Shown here: one piece after another, positions 17,672 through 28,157 of the stretch
Numbering within the stretch: the first letter of the stretch is position 1
Layout of the letters: the number at the start of each line of letters is the position of its first letter
NCBI RefSeq assembly: GCF_019145435.1
Contig: NZ_JAHSTS010000001.1
Span: forward strand, 1,998,001-2,062,000
DNA length: 64,000 nucleotides
Direction: 5' to 3'
Origin: Pseudomonas ekonensis
GTDB lineage: Bacteria; Pseudomonadota; Gammaproteobacteria; Pseudomonadales; Pseudomonadaceae
Made by a program: the position numbers and the translations under genes
The notes under the pieces: generated by a model
The model's input: only the letters and a program-made list of their open reading frames with translations
Databases searched by the model: none
Told to the model about the DNA's origin: nothing

Positions 17672-19330
17672 TCACTGCGCAGCCGTCATCGCCGGCCGGC
17701 AGCCGCGGAAGATGTCCAGCCCCGGCTGGTACAGCGAGGTCTTGACCTCGAACAGCCCCAGCACCGAGTGGAACAGGTTGTCGTGGCTCAGGTCCGGCTG
17801 GCCGCTTTTGCCTTGCAGGCAGCCACGGTCGATGCCCAGTTGCGCCAGGGTATTGTTGCCGAACCACATCACCATCGGCACATGGGTCTGGGCCTCGGGG
17901 GCCAGGGCGTAAGGCGCGGCGTGCAGGTACAGGCCGTTCTCGCCCAGGGATTCGCCGTGGTCGGAGACGTACAGCATCGAGGTGTCGAGGGTGTCCTGGT
18001 TGCGCTTGAGCAGCTCGATCACCTTGGCCAGGAAGTGGTCGGTGTACAGGATCGTGTTGTCGTACACGTTCACCAGTTCCTCGCGGCTGCAACTGCCCAA
18101 TTGGTTGGTGTGGCAGATCGGCTTGAAGCGTTCCTGCTCCTTCGGGTAGCGATCGTAGTATTCGGGGCCGTGGCTGCCGTCGGCGTGCAGGACGATGATC
18201 GCGTGGCCCTTGAGGCTGTCGATGTAGCCCTGCAGGTCCGCCAGCAACGCCTCGTCGAGGCAGTTGTTGCCGTCGCAGAACGGCCCCGGCTGGTTCTTGG
18301 CGATGTCGCGGTGCGGCACCCGCAGACAGGTGCCCTTGCAGTCGCTGTTGTTGTCCAGCCACAGCACCTGCACGCCGGCGCGCTGGAGGATGTCGAGCAG
18401 GCCTTCGTAGGTCTTGCCTTTCTTGTCGCTGTAGTCCTCGCGGGGGAACATCGAGAACATGCACGGCACCGACACCGCCGTGGACGTGCCGCAGGAGTGC
18501 ACCTGGGTGAAGTTGAGGATGTCCAGCTTGCTCAGCTCGGGGTTGGTCTCGCGTTCGTAGCCGTTGAGCGAGAAATGGTCGGCCCGGGCGGTTTCGCCGA
18601 CCACGAACACCATCAGCGACTTCTTCTCGCGGGCGGTGGCCTTGGCGCTCATCACCGCGTCTTCGCCGACGGCCTGCACCACGAAGTGCTTTTTGATCCC
18701 CAGTCGCTGCTTGGCGTACTTGCTGATCGCGTAGATGTAGTTGGTCGGGTTGATGAAGTGGGTGAGCTTGTCTTCCTCGCGAAAGATCGGCGCGTAGGTC
18801 GAGTAGAACGCGCCCACCGACGCGCCGATCACCAGCACGCAGGCCACCATCACCAGCACCTTGTTCAGCAGCCCGCGAAAGAACGGCCGGTACGCCACCG
18901 GCCAGCGCCAGATCAGCGCCGCCGGCACCACGCCGAGCAGCAGCACATAGGCCAGCAGCTTGCCGCTGAACAGCGCGGAGGCTTCCGCCGGGTTGGTCTC
19001 GAACACGTTCTGGATCATCACCGTGTCGATGGTGATGCCGTATTCGTTCATGAAATAGGCGGCGCAAGCCGAGAGCAGGGCGACCAGGGTCAGCGCCGGC
19101 TTCAGCGTCCAGCGGAACGACACCAGGGTCAGCAGCAGGGTGATGGCGGCCCACAGGAACACGCCGAAGGAGGCGAAGAACGCCAGCTTGTGCGCCCCTT
19201 GCAAGGTGATCAACGTGCCCAGCGCCTTCCATGTCGCCAGGTTGTACAGCGCCACCAGCGCCAGGGAAAACAGTAGCACCAGACGGGTGGGGGTGATGGA
19301 CGGTAAACGCAGTCCTTTGCCTGCAGCCAT
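17672..19330 (-). CDS. eptA: Lipid A phosphoethanolamine transferase, EptA/PmrC family
   Basis: 552-residue inner-membrane enzyme that transfers phosphoethanolamine to lipid A, lowering negative charge and polymyxin sensitivity. Five N-terminal helices (residues ~15-190) precede a periplasmic alkaline-phosphatase-type domain. Catalytic and zinc residues are visible: Glu in VVGETARADHFSLNGY, the nucleophile Thr in CGTSTAVSVPCMFS, DH in SDHGESLGENG and His in THVPMVMWFG; paired Cys typical of the family are present (NNSDCKGTC). The start at 19330 follows GAGGAAA; an upstream Met at 19393 is not used because it displaces the first helix. A PhoP/PmrA-like direct repeat lies 78 bp upstream. Confidence 0.93.
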   Translation of the reverse strand: MAAGKGLRLPSITPTRLVLLFSLALVALYNLATWKALGTLITLQGAHKLAFFASFGVFLWAAITLLLTLVSFRWTLKPALTLVALLSACAAYFMNEYGITIDTVMIQNVFETNPAEASALFSGKLLAYVLLLGVVPAALIWRWPVAYRPFFRGLLNKVLVMVACVLVIGASVGAFYSTYAPIFREEDKLTHFINPTNYIYAISKYAKQRLGIKKHFVVQAVGEDAVMSAKATAREKKSLMVFVVGETARADHFSLNGYERETNPELSKLDILNFTQVHSCGTSTAVSVPCMFSMFPREDYSDKKGKTYEGLLDILQRAGVQVLWLDNNSDCKGTCLRVPHRDIAKNQPGPFCDGNNCLDEALLADLQGYIDSLKGHAIIVLHADGSHGPEYYDRYPKEQERFKPICHTNQLGSCSREELVNVYDNTILYTDHFLAKVIELLKRNQDTLDTSMLYVSDHGESLGENGLYLHAAPYALAPEAQTHVPMVMWFGNNTLAQLGIDRGCLQGKSGQPDLSHDNLFHSVLGLFEVKTSLYQPGLDIFRGCRPAMTAAQ

Positions 19331-19407
19331 TGGGGTTTTTCCTCTACTCGGATAGAAAGCACACGCGGTTCGCGTGCAACTGTAGAAGATCATTGGTCAA
19401 AATTTCG

Positions 19408-19424
19408 TAAACATCCTGTAACAA
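19408..19424 (-). promoter_or_regulatory. PhoP/PmrA-like direct repeat upstream of eptA
   Basis: On the minus strand TTGTTA-CAGGA-TGTTTA: two hexamers separated by 5 nt, the second an exact match to the PhoP half-site (G/T)GTTTA and the first a 4/6 match. It lies 78 bp upstream of the eptA start on the coding strand. EptA homologues are commonly under PhoPQ, PmrAB or ColRS control. Confidence 0.4.
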
Positions 19425-19510
19425 ACCTTCGGTGAGGGGCAGGGTTCATGCACAAGGACGATGGGTGACCAGGATCCCTGTGGGCACAGAACTGCGGCCG
19501 CTGCTGAATT

Positions 19511-19665
19511 CTGTGGGAGCCAGCCTGCTGGCGATGGCGGTGTACATGGATCCTGCGGACATAGCGAGACCTGTGGGAGCCGGCTTGCCGGCGATGGCGG
19601 TGGGTCAGTCACCGCAGATTTCGGCAGTGCCGACGCCATCGCTTGCAGGCAAGCTCCTACAGGTT
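19511..19665. repeat. Cluster of three REP elements
   Basis: Three REP variants in 155 bp: GTGGGAGCCAGCCTGCTGGC near 19513, GTGGGAGCCGGCTTGCCGGC near 19573, and an inverted copy with core GCTTGC-AG-GCAAGC near 19640. Each core is a short perfect hairpin. They fill the space between the divergent eptA and lexA2 genes. Confidence 0.85.
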
Positions 19666-19712
19666 TTGGCCTGACTGGCGGTCGTTGCCAGAAAATCCCA
19701 GGTGGAGTACAA

Positions 19713-20329
<617 letters not shown>

Positions 20330-20330
<1 letters not shown>

Positions 20331-20947
20331 TGGGCGCCGTCGTTGCGTTGGACACGCTGTTCAATGGCGGCCAGGTCTGGAAGGGCCGACCTGCGGCCCC
20401 GGCCGCCAGCCCGCAGCCCACCGGCCATCCTGCGCTGGACGCGGCACTGCCCGGCGGCGGCTGGCCGGAGTCGGCGTTGAGCGAAATCCTGTTGACCGGC
20501 CCCGGCGTCGGCGAACTGCAACTGGTGTGGCCGACCCTGGCGCGGCTGTCGGCGGCGGGCGAGCGCATCGTGCTGGTGGCGCCGCCGTTCGTGCCGTACC
20601 CCCAGGCCTGGGCCAACGCCGGCGTCGATCTGCGCCAGTTGTCGGTGATCCGGGCCAGCGAGCGCGATGCCTTGTGGGCGGCGGAGCAATGCCTGCGTTC
20701 GGGCAGTTGCGGCGCGGTGCTGTGCTGGCCGCACAAGGCCGATGACCGTGCGCTGCGGCGCTTGCAGGTGGCGGCGGAAACCGGCCAGACCCTGGCGTTT
20801 GCCTGGCGCCCGTTGAGCGAGGCGGCCAACCCGTCGCCGGCGGCGCTGCGGATCGCCGTCGACGCCCGGCCGGCGCAGCTGCGGGTGCTCAAGTGCCGCG
20901 GCGGGCTGGCCCGCACGGCGCCAATCGCCTTTGCCGTGGGGCATTGA
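20330..20947 (+). CDS. imuA: Translesion synthesis accessory protein ImuA
   Basis: 205-residue RecA/SulA-like accessory protein of the mutasome. It has no intact Walker A, which fits ImuA rather than RecA; the family pattern HPALDAALPGGGWPESAL and LSEILLTGPGVGELQLVWPT is clear. ImuA is proposed to link RecA filaments to the ImuB-DnaE2 polymerase. The start overlaps the lexA2 stop (TGATG) and the stop lies 7 bp before imuB, so the four genes form one SOS-induced operon. Confidence 0.92.
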
Positions 20948-20954
20948 GGCCGCC

Positions 20955-22370
20955 ATGCGCTGGGTCTGCATCCTGTTTCCGCAATTGGCGCTCGACGCGG
21001 TGCTGCGTCAACGCCCCGATCCCGACCAACCGTTGGCGCTGCTCAGCGGCCCGGCCCAGCGCCGGGTGCTGCAGGCCGTGAACGACGCGGCCAGGGCCCA
21101 GGGCCTGCGCCCCGGTCAGTCGATGACCGCCGCCCAGGCCCTGACCCGGGATTTCGCCAGCGCCGAGTACGACATGGCCGAGGTCGAACACTGGCAATGC
21201 TTTCTCGCCGCCTGGGCCTACCGCTTCAGCGCGCAGGTCAGCGTGCATTACCCGCGCACCGTGGTGTTCGAGATCGAGTCCAGCCTCGGCCTGTTCGGCT
21301 CCTGGGCACAGTTCGAGGCGTTGCTGCGCTCGGAGCTGACGGCGCTGGGGTTTCGCCACCGCATCGTCGCTGCGCCCAACCCGGCGGCGGCGCGGGTGCT
21401 GGCCAACGTCGGCGACGGTCTGGTGGTGCCCGACGGCGAAGCCTTGCGCCATCATCTGGGGCGGCTGCCCGTCGACCGGGTCGGGCTGGCGCCGAACGTG
21501 GCCACGGCGCTGGAGCGCATGGGCCTGCGCCACCTCGGCCAGGTGCAGGCCTTGCCGCGTCAGGCGTTGGCCCGGCGTTTCGAGGCGCAGGTGCTCAAGC
21601 ACCTGGACACCCTGTTCGGCGCACGGCCGCTGGCGCTGGCGTTCTACCAGCCGCCGGACCGCTTCGACGTGCGCATCGAGCTCAATTTCGACGTGCAGTC
21701 CCATCAGGCGCTGCTGTTCCCGTTGCGCCGCCTGACCGCCGACCTGGCGGCGTTCCTCTGTGGCCGCGACAGCGGCGTGCAACGGTTCGACCTGCACCTT
21801 GAGCATGCCGGCCTGCCGGACACGCTGATCAAGGTCGGCCTGCTCAGCGCCGAGCGCGATCCGGCGATGCTGTTCGAGCTGGCCCGCGGGCGCCTGGAGC
21901 AGGTGCAGGTCGAGGCGCCGGTGCGCGGGTTTCGCCTGTGCGCCGAAGACCTGCCCGACTTCGTGCCCCAGCATCAGGAGCTGTTCGACGAACGTCCCCA
22001 GCAGACCTTGCCCTGGGAACAACTGCGCGAACGCCTGCGCGCCCGGCTGGGGGACGACGCGGTGCAGGGCCTGCGTTTCCAGGCCGACCACCGTCCCGAA
22101 TGCGCGTGGCAAACCGGGGTCGACAAGCTGCCCTGCGCGCCGCTGCCGGGCGTGCACCGTCCGGGCTGGCTGCTGGACGAGCCGCAGGCGGTGCCCGAGG
22201 GCGCGGCGCGGATCCTCATGGGCCCGGAGCGCATCGAATCCGGCTGGTGGGACGGTGACGACGTGCGCCGCGACTACTACCTGATCCAGAACCGCGCCGG
22301 GCAGCAGGGCTGGGCCTACCGGGCGGTGGGCGAGGGCGGTCCGCTGTGGCTGCAGGGCTGGTTCGCATGA
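20955..22370 (+). CDS. imuB: Y-family polymerase-like protein ImuB
   Basis: 471-residue Y-family polymerase relative that lacks the catalytic carboxylates: the N-terminus is [15 protein letters not shown] instead of the usual D-x-D motif, and the palm reads [13 protein letters not shown]. ImuB acts as an adaptor joining the beta clamp, ImuA and DnaE2. ATG 20955 is chosen over the in-frame ATG 20931, which would overlap imuA. The stop overlaps the dnaE2 start (ATGA). Full family length. Confidence 0.93.
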   Translation: MRWVCILFPQLALDAVLRQRPDPDQPLALLSGPAQRRVLQAVNDAARAQGLRPGQSMTAAQALTRDFASAEYDMAEVEHWQCFLAAWAYRFSAQVSVHYPRTVVFEIESSLGLFGSWAQFEALLRSELTALGFRHRIVAAPNPAAARVLANVGDGLVVPDGEALRHHLGRLPVDRVGLAPNVATALERMGLRHLGQVQALPRQALARRFEAQVLKHLDTLFGARPLALAFYQPPDRFDVRIELNFDVQSHQALLFPLRRLTADLAAFLCGRDSGVQRFDLHLEHAGLPDTLIKVGLLSAERDPAMLFELARGRLEQVQVEAPVRGFRLCAEDLPDFVPQHQELFDERPQQTLPWEQLRERLRARLGDDAVQGLRFQADHRPECAWQTGVDKLPCAPLPGVHRPGWLLDEPQAVPEGAARILMGPERIESGWWDGDDVRRDYYLIQNRAGQQGWAYRAVGEGGPLWLQGWFA

Positions 22371-25300
22371 ACGACGGCTATGCCGAACTGCACTGCCTGT
22401 CGAACTTCAGTTTCCAGCGCGGTGCCTCCAGTGCGCTGGAGCTGTTCCAACGGGCGAAGCAGCAGGGCTACCAGGCCCTGGCGATCACCGACGAATGCAC
22501 CCTGGCCGGGATCGTCCGGGCCTGGCAGGCGGCCAAGGCCGTGGAGCTGCCGCTGATCATCGGCAGCGAGGTGCGCATCGACCAAGGCCCGAAACTGGTG
22601 CTGCTGGTGGAAACCCTCGAAGGCTATCAGGCCCTGTGCGGCCTGATCACCCGTGCCCGGCGGCGTACGCAGAAAGGCTGCTATCGGGTGCTGCGCGAGG
22701 ACTTCAGCCAGCCGCTGCCGGGGTTGCAGGCGCTGTGGGTGCCGGACGCCACCGATGACGTCGAAGAAGGCCGTTGGCTGCGCCAGGCCTTCGGCGAGCG
22801 CCTGTGGCTGGCGGTGCAGCTGCATTGCGGGCAGGACGACCGCCAACGGCTGGCGGCGTTGCTGGAACTGGCCGACGGGTTGGGCATCCCGGCGCTGGCC
22901 AGCGGCGATGTGCACATGCACGCCCGTGGCCGCCGGGCGTTGCAGGACACCATGACCGCGATCCGCCACCACGTCCCGGTGGCCGAGGCCGGGCTGCGCC
23001 TGCACCCCAACGGCGAGCGGCACCTGCGCAGCCTCGACGCGCTGCGCGGGCTGTATCCGCCGGCCCTGCTGCAGGCCGCCGTGGACCTGGCCCGGCGCTG
23101 CACCTTCGACCTGGGGCAGTTGCAGTACCGATACCCGCAAGAGCTGGTGCCTGACGGGCACACCGGCCGTTCCTGGCTGCGGCACCTGACCAAGGGCGGC
23201 ATCGCCTGGCGCTGGGAAAAAGGGGCGCCCTTCAAGGTGCTGAGGCAGATCAACAAGGAACTGAAGCTGATCGCCGAGCTGGGCTACGAAAGCTATTTCC
23301 TCACTGTCCACGACGTCGTGAAGTTCGCCCGCGAGCAGCGCATCCTCTGCCAGGGCCGTGGCTCGGCGGCCAACTCGGCGGTGTGCTTCGCCTTGGGCAT
23401 CACCGAGATCGACCCGGACCGCACCACGCTGCTGTTTGAGCGTTTCATGTCCAAGGAGCGCAATGAACCGCCGGACATCGACGTGGATTTCGAGCACGAA
23501 CGCCGCGAAGAAGTCCTGCAGTACGTGTTCCGCCGCTACGGCCGCGGCCGCGCCGCGTTGACGGCGGTGGTCAGCACCTACCACGCGGCCGGCGCCGTGC
23601 GCGACGTGGCCAAGGCCCTGGGCCTGCCGCCGGATCAGATCAACGCGCTGGCCGACTGCTGCGGCCACTGGAGCGACGACGTGCCGCCGGTCGAGCGTTT
23701 GCGCGAAGGCGGGTTCGACCCGGACAGCCCGGTGCTGCGCCGGGTGCTGAGCCTGACCGGGCAACTGATCGGCTTCCCCCGGCACCTGTCGCAGCATCCC
23801 GGCGGGTTCGTGATCTCCCAGGAGCCGCTGGACACCCTGGTGCCGGTGGAGAACGCCGCCATGGCCGACCGCACGGTCATCCAGTGGGACAAGGACGACC
23901 TCGACGCGGTCGGGTTGCTCAAGGTCGACATCCTCGCCCTCGGCATGCTCAGCGCGATCCGCCGCTGCTTCGACCTGCTGGGCCGCCACCGCAACAGGGA
24001 TCTGAGCCTGGCGACGATTCCGGCCGACGACCGGCCGACCTACGACATGATCAGCCGCGCCGACACCATCGGCGTGTTCCAGATCGAGTCGCGGGCGCAG
24101 ATGTCGATGCTGCCCCGGTTGCGGCCGCAGAACTTCTACGACCTGGTGATCGAGGTGGCCATCGTCCGTCCGGGGCCGATCCAGGGCGGGATGGTGCATC
24201 CGTACCTGCGTCGTCGGAACAATGAGGAAAAGACCACCTATCCGTCACCGGAACTGGAGGCGGTGCTCAAGCGTACCCTCGGCGTGCCGCTGTTTCAGGA
24301 GCAGGTGATGCAGATCGCCATCGTCGCGGCGGACTACAGCCCCGGCGAGGCCGACCAGCTGCGCCGTTCCATGGCCGCGTGGAAGCGTCACGGCGGGCTG
24401 GAGCCGCACAAGGAGCGGCTGGCTGCCGGCATGAAGAAGAACGGCTACTCGCCGGAGTTCGCCGCGCAGATCTTCGAACAGATCAAGGGCTTCGGCAGCT
24501 ACGGGTTTCCCGAATCCCACGCCGCCAGCTTCGCCTTGCTCACCTATGCCAGTTGCTGGCTCAAGTGCCACGAACCGGCGGCGTTCGCCTGTGCGCTGAT
24601 CAACAGTTGGCCGATGGGGTTCTACAGCCCGGACCAGATCCTTCAGGACGCCCGCCGGCACCATTTGCAGATCCGCCCGGTGGACGTGCGCGCCAGCGAC
24701 TGGGATTGCGGCCTGGAACCCATGGCCGGCGGGCAGCCTGCCATCCGCATGGGGTTGCGCATGGTCAAGGGCTTTCGCGAGGAGGATGCCCGACGCATTG
24801 AGGCGGCGCGGGAGCGGGGCGCGTTTGCCGATGTCACCGACCTGGGCGCACGGGCAGGGCTCGACAGCCGGGCCTTGGCGTTGCTGGCGGACTGCGGGGC
24901 GCTGCGCGGGCTGGCGGGCGACCGCCACCGGGCGCGTTGGGAAGTGGCCGGGGTGCAGGCGCAGCTTGGGCTGTTCGCCGGGTTGCCGGGGCAGGAAGAG
25001 CCTGAGGTCGTGTTGCCCAGGCCCAGCGTCGGCGAAGACCTGCACGCCGACTACGCCACCCTCGGCACCACCCTGGGGCCGCATCCGCTGGCGTTGCTGC
25101 GCGAGGAGCTGAGGGCGCGGCGGTGCCGCAGTTCGCGGGAATTGCAGGAGGTCGAGCACGGCCGTCCGGTCAGCATCGCCGGGCTGGTGACCGGACGCCA
25201 ACGGCCGGGCACCGCCAGCGGCGTGACCTTCGTCACCCTCGAGGACGAGTTCGGCAACGTCAACGTGGTGGTCTGGCGCGACCTGGCCGACCGCCAGCGC

Positions 25301-25444
25301 CGGGTGTTGGTGGGCTCGCAACTGCTCAAGGTCGATGGCCGCTGGGAGCGCGAAGGCGAAGTGCGCCACCTGATCGCCGGACGGCTGAGCGACCTGAGCC
25401 CGCTGCTCAACGGCATCCGCGTGCAGAGCCGCGACTTCCACTGA
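22367..25444 (+). CDS. dnaE2: Error-prone DNA polymerase DnaE2
   Basis: 1025-residue C-family polymerase. The PHP domain opens with [18 protein letters not shown]; its polymerase core has [17 protein letters not shown] and the catalytic acidic motif [15 protein letters not shown] near residues 370-385. The helix-hairpin-helix region follows residue ~800, and a C-terminal OB-fold contains [18 protein letters not shown]. DnaE2 performs SOS mutagenesis with ImuA and ImuB. It starts at an ATGA overlap with imuB and ends the operon; a REP tandem array begins 27 bp after its stop. No disruption is visible. Confidence 0.95.
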   Translation: MNDGYAELHCLSNFSFQRGASSALELFQRAKQQGYQALAITDECTLAGIVRAWQAAKAVELPLIIGSEVRIDQGPKLVLLVETLEGYQALCGLITRARRRTQKGCYRVLREDFSQPLPGLQALWVPDATDDVEEGRWLRQAFGERLWLAVQLHCGQDDRQRLAALLELADGLGIPALASGDVHMHARGRRALQDTMTAIRHHVPVAEAGLRLHPNGERHLRSLDALRGLYPPALLQAAVDLARRCTFDLGQLQYRYPQELVPDGHTGRSWLRHLTKGGIAWRWEKGAPFKVLRQINKELKLIAELGYESYFLTVHDVVKFAREQRILCQGRGSAANSAVCFALGITEIDPDRTTLLFERFMSKERNEPPDIDVDFEHERREEVLQYVFRRYGRGRAALTAVVSTYHAAGAVRDVAKALGLPPDQINALADCCGHWSDDVPPVERLREGGFDPDSPVLRRVLSLTGQLIGFPRHLSQHPGGFVISQEPLDTLVPVENAAMADRTVIQWDKDDLDAVGLLKVDILALGMLSAIRRCFDLLGRHRNRDLSLATIPADDRPTYDMISRADTIGVFQIESRAQMSMLPRLRPQNFYDLVIEVAIVRPGPIQGGMVHPYLRRRNNEEKTTYPSPELEAVLKRTLGVPLFQEQVMQIAIVAADYSPGEADQLRRSMAAWKRHGGLEPHKERLAAGMKKNGYSPEFAAQIFEQIKGFGSYGFPESHAASFALLTYASCWLKCHEPAAFACALINSWPMGFYSPDQILQDARRHHLQIRPVDVRASDWDCGLEPMAGGQPAIRMGLRMVKGFREEDARRIEAARERGAFADVTDLGARAGLDSRALALLADCGALRGLAGDRHRARWEVAGVQAQLGLFAGLPGQEEPEVVLPRPSVGEDLHADYATLGTTLGPHPLALLREELRARRCRSSRELQEVEHGRPVSIAGLVTGRQRPGTASGVTFVTLEDEFGNVNVVVWRDLADRQRRVLVGSQLLKVDGRWEREGEVRHLIAGRLSDLSPLLNGIRVQSRDFH

Positions 25445-25470
25445 CCCCGCCCAAAAAACTGTGGGAGCTG

Positions 25471-25990
25471 CGGTGCCCGCAAAATTCAGGTTCACCACAA
25501 AACCTGTAGGCGCTTGCCTGCAAGCGATGAGGCCGGCAGCCGACATCTGTGGAGCCTGACCCGCTGCCATCGCCAGCAGGCTGGCTCCTACAGGGGATCC
25601 CCGGTGCCCGCAAAATTCAGGTTCACCACAAAACCTGTAGGCGCTTGCCTGCAAGCGATGAGGCCGGCAGCCGACATCTGTGGAGCCTGACCCGCTGCCA
25701 TCGCCAGCAGGCTGGCTCCTACAGGGGATCCCCGGTGCCCGCAAAATTCAGGTTCACCACAAAACCTGTAGGCGCTTGCCTGCAAGCGATGAGGCCGGCA
25801 GCCGACATCTGTGGAGCCTGACCCGCTGCCATCGCCAGCAGGCTGGCTCCTACAGGGGATCCCCGGTGCCCGCAAAATTCAGGTTCACCACAAAACCTGT
25901 AGGCGCTTGCCTGCAAGCGATGAGGCCGGCAGCCGACATCTGTGGAGCCTGACCCGCCGCCATCGCCAGCAAGCGGCCTCCCGCCGGGGA
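25471..25990. repeat. 131-bp REP-based tandem array, four units
   Basis: A 131-bp unit starting CGGTGCCCGCAAAATTC begins at 25471, 25602, 25733 and 25864. The first three are essentially identical; the fourth diverges at its end (AGCAAGCGGCCTCCCG). Each unit holds two REP cores in opposite orientations: GCTTGCCTGCAAGC and GCCAGCAGGCTGGC. The array fills the convergent space between dnaE2 and the flavin reductase gene, where it could act as a bidirectional transcript end. Confidence 0.93.
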
Positions 25991-25999
25991 TGGCGGCAG

Positions 26000-26662
26000 T
26001 CAGTCGGCCGAAGGCCAAAGCCGCTCGCCGCCCCCCGGCGCTTCGGTCCAGGCCTGCAGCGAGCGGGTCGGCAGGTCGAAATAGTCGCGGGTGCGGGCGT
26101 AGCCGTGGCCGCCCATGCGACCGATGGCGTCCAGGCCCAGTTGGTCGATGTACAGGGTCTTGGGGTCGATCAGTTCGTCGCGCACGTGGGCCATCAGCAC
26201 TTCGCCCAGGATGATTTCCCGGGACTGGCCGATGGACAGCGCCATCATCCGCCGGCATTCCAGCGCCACCGGCGCTTCGCCGATGCGCGGGCATTTGACC
26301 GTGGTGCCGGCGATGGCGGTCAGGCCGGCGGCGGTCAGTTCGTCGAAGCCCGGCGCGAAGGGCACGGCACAGACGTTCATGGCTTCCACCAGGGCATCGC
26401 TGACGATGTTGACGGTGAACTCCTGATTCAACTGGATATTGCGGGTGGTGTCCTTGGGGCTTTGGTCCTGATAGTTCTCGACGCCCAGGGCCAGGATCGG
26501 CGGATCCGCCGACAGCGCATTGAAGAAGCTGAACGGCGCGGCGTTGACCCGGCCTTCGCCGTCCACGGTGGTGACCAGCGCAATCGGCCGGGGCACCACG
26601 CTGCCGATGAGGATCTTGTACTTTTCCCGTGGGCTGAGTCGGCTGAAGTCGAAGCTGTGCAT
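26000..26662 (-). CDS. Flavin reductase family protein
   Basis: 220-residue FMN-binding split-barrel protein of the flavin-reductase-like group. The signature is SVVPRPIALVTTVDGEGRVNAAPFSFFNALSADPP (split here as VPRPIALVTTVDGEGR and NAAPFSFFNALSADPP), followed by KDTTRNIQLNQEFTVN. Such proteins supply FMNH2 to monooxygenases or bind flavin for other purposes. It lies 11 bp downstream of the atypical amidohydrolase gene and is the last gene of a leftward operon. It may support an oxidative step in the catabolism of the imported compound. Function otherwise unknown. Confidence 0.85.
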   Translation of the reverse strand: MHSFDFSRLSPREKYKILIGSVVPRPIALVTTVDGEGRVNAAPFSFFNALSADPPILALGVENYQDQSPKDTTRNIQLNQEFTVNIVSDALVEAMNVCAVPFAPGFDELTAAGLTAIAGTTVKCPRIGEAPVALECRRMMALSIGQSREIILGEVLMAHVRDELIDPKTLYIDQLGLDAIGRMGGHGYARTRDYFDLPTRSLQAWTEAPGGGERLWPSAD

Positions 26663-26673
26663 GGCAGAAGTCT

Positions 26674-28152
26674 CTAAGGAAGGGGATCGATGGCGCTCAA
26701 GGGCGCGTCGGCGCTGTAGTCGTCGGCGAACGGGATGGCCGGGCGGAACAGGGTTTTCCAGTCCGGTCGGCCAAAGGCCCGGTCGCTGTGGCTGCGCATC
26801 AGTCTTTCGTATTGGCGCTGGGCCTGGCGTTGCAGGGACGGGTAGTCCACGCCGCTGACCTGGCCGTCGCGCATCACGCAGCGGCCGTCGATGTAGCTGG
26901 CGATGCAGTCGTCGCCGCGTCCGGCCAGCAGCAGGTTTTTCAGCGGGTCGAACAGCGGCCCCAGGTGCATCCCGCGCAGGCTGAACACGGTGATGTCGGC
27001 CTTGGCGCCCGGCGCGAGCCGGCCGAGGTCGTCGCGGCCCAGCGCCTTGGCGCCGCCGAGGGTGGCGGCGTTGTACAGGTCCAGGCCGCAGGTCAGCGAG
27101 GGGCCGCCCTCCATCAGCCGGGCGATGTTCAGGCCGTGGCGCATGTTCGACAGCAAGTCCGCCGGCCAGGTGTCGGTGCCGAGGGCGAAGTTGATGCCTC
27201 GGGCCCGATGGCGCCCGAACGAGTCCAGCGCTTCGCCGTCCCGGGCGAACACCAGCGGGCAATGCACCAGGCTCGCGCCGCCGTCGATCAGCCGTTGCAG
27301 ATCGTCGTCGCCACGGGTGTAGAGGCCATGGGGCAGCAGGCTGCGCGGGGTCAGCAGGTCGAGCCGCTGCAGCCAGCCCAGCGGCGAGGTGCCGTGCAGG
27401 CGTTCGACCATCGCCACCTCGCCGGGCGCCTGGCAGCAGTGCAGGCGCACCGGTGCGTTCAGCTCGCGGCTCAGTGCGGCGGTGCGTTGCAGCAATGCCA
27501 GGGTGCAGGTCTGGATGCGGTCGGGCAGCAGGGCGCTGCGGATCAACCCGTCATGGGCGCCGTCGAAATCCTTGAAGAACCGCTCGGCGTCGTCGAGCCC
27601 GGCCAGGCCCCGGGCTTCGTCCCAGTGATGGGCGAGGGTGCCGTCGGCGCGCCAGTAACTCATGCCGCTCATGTAGCAGGGGCCCAGGTAGGTGCGCAGG
27701 CCCAGTTCGGCGGCGACGCCGGCGACCGCCGCGAACTCGTCGTAGCGTTCCGCCCATTCGCGGTAGTACATCGAGGTGATCGGCATCGCCGTGGTGATGC
27801 CGTTGCGGATCAGTTGGGTGAAGGCGTAGCGGTGCTTGAAGACCTCTTCGTCGGCGCTGAACGACTCCCGCGGGCCGGCCGCCAGGTAGTCCGCCGACCA
27901 CATGCGGCCCATGGCGCGCTCGTCGCCGTTGTCGAGGGTCAGCACCGTGGAGTCAAGGTCGCCGAGAGCGTCGAGGTCGATGAAGCCGGGGCCGATCAGG
28001 GCATTGCCGTAATCGGTCCAGCCGTCCACCGGTCCCGGATAGCCGCGCCCGACGAACACGATGCGCGAGCCTTCGAACACCACTTCGCCGTCGCGCCACA
28101 GTACATGCCGCGTGCCGTCGAAACCGACCACGCAAGCGGCCTTCAGGCCCAT
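26674..28152 (-). CDS. Amidohydrolase-superfamily protein with altered metal motif
   Basis: 492 residues with TRZ/ATZ-type amidohydrolase architecture. Later metal or active-site positions are visible (APVRLHCCQAPGE, SLLPHGLYTRG and FALGTDTWP) and the C-terminal LGRLAPGAKADITVF is typical. The first metal motif, normally HxH after PGFID, reads IGPGFIDLDALGDLDS: both His are missing. ATG 28152 is taken; GTG 28161 overlapping the upstream stop (GTGA) is also likely. It sits between the CodA-like deaminase and the flavin reductase in one operon. It may hydrolyse a C-N bond in a non-standard way or be an inactive or regulatory paralogue. Confidence 0.85.
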   Translation of the reverse strand: MGLKAACVVGFDGTRHVLWRDGEVVFEGSRIVFVGRGYPGPVDGWTDYGNALIGPGFIDLDALGDLDSTVLTLDNGDERAMGRMWSADYLAAGPRESFSADEEVFKHRYAFTQLIRNGITTAMPITSMYYREWAERYDEFAAVAGVAAELGLRTYLGPCYMSGMSYWRADGTLAHHWDEARGLAGLDDAERFFKDFDGAHDGLIRSALLPDRIQTCTLALLQRTAALSRELNAPVRLHCCQAPGEVAMVERLHGTSPLGWLQRLDLLTPRSLLPHGLYTRGDDDLQRLIDGGASLVHCPLVFARDGEALDSFGRHRARGINFALGTDTWPADLLSNMRHGLNIARLMEGGPSLTCGLDLYNAATLGGAKALGRDDLGRLAPGAKADITVFSLRGMHLGPLFDPLKNLLLAGRGDDCIASYIDGRCVMRDGQVSGVDYPSLQRQAQRQYERLMRSHSDRAFGRPDWKTLFRPAIPFADDYSADAPLSAIDPLP

Positions 28153-28157
28153 GCGCT

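Noticed and set aside
25549..25952. Three identical 90-codon frames
   Set aside because: They repeat at 131 bp because they lie in the REP tandem array; no ribosome sites.
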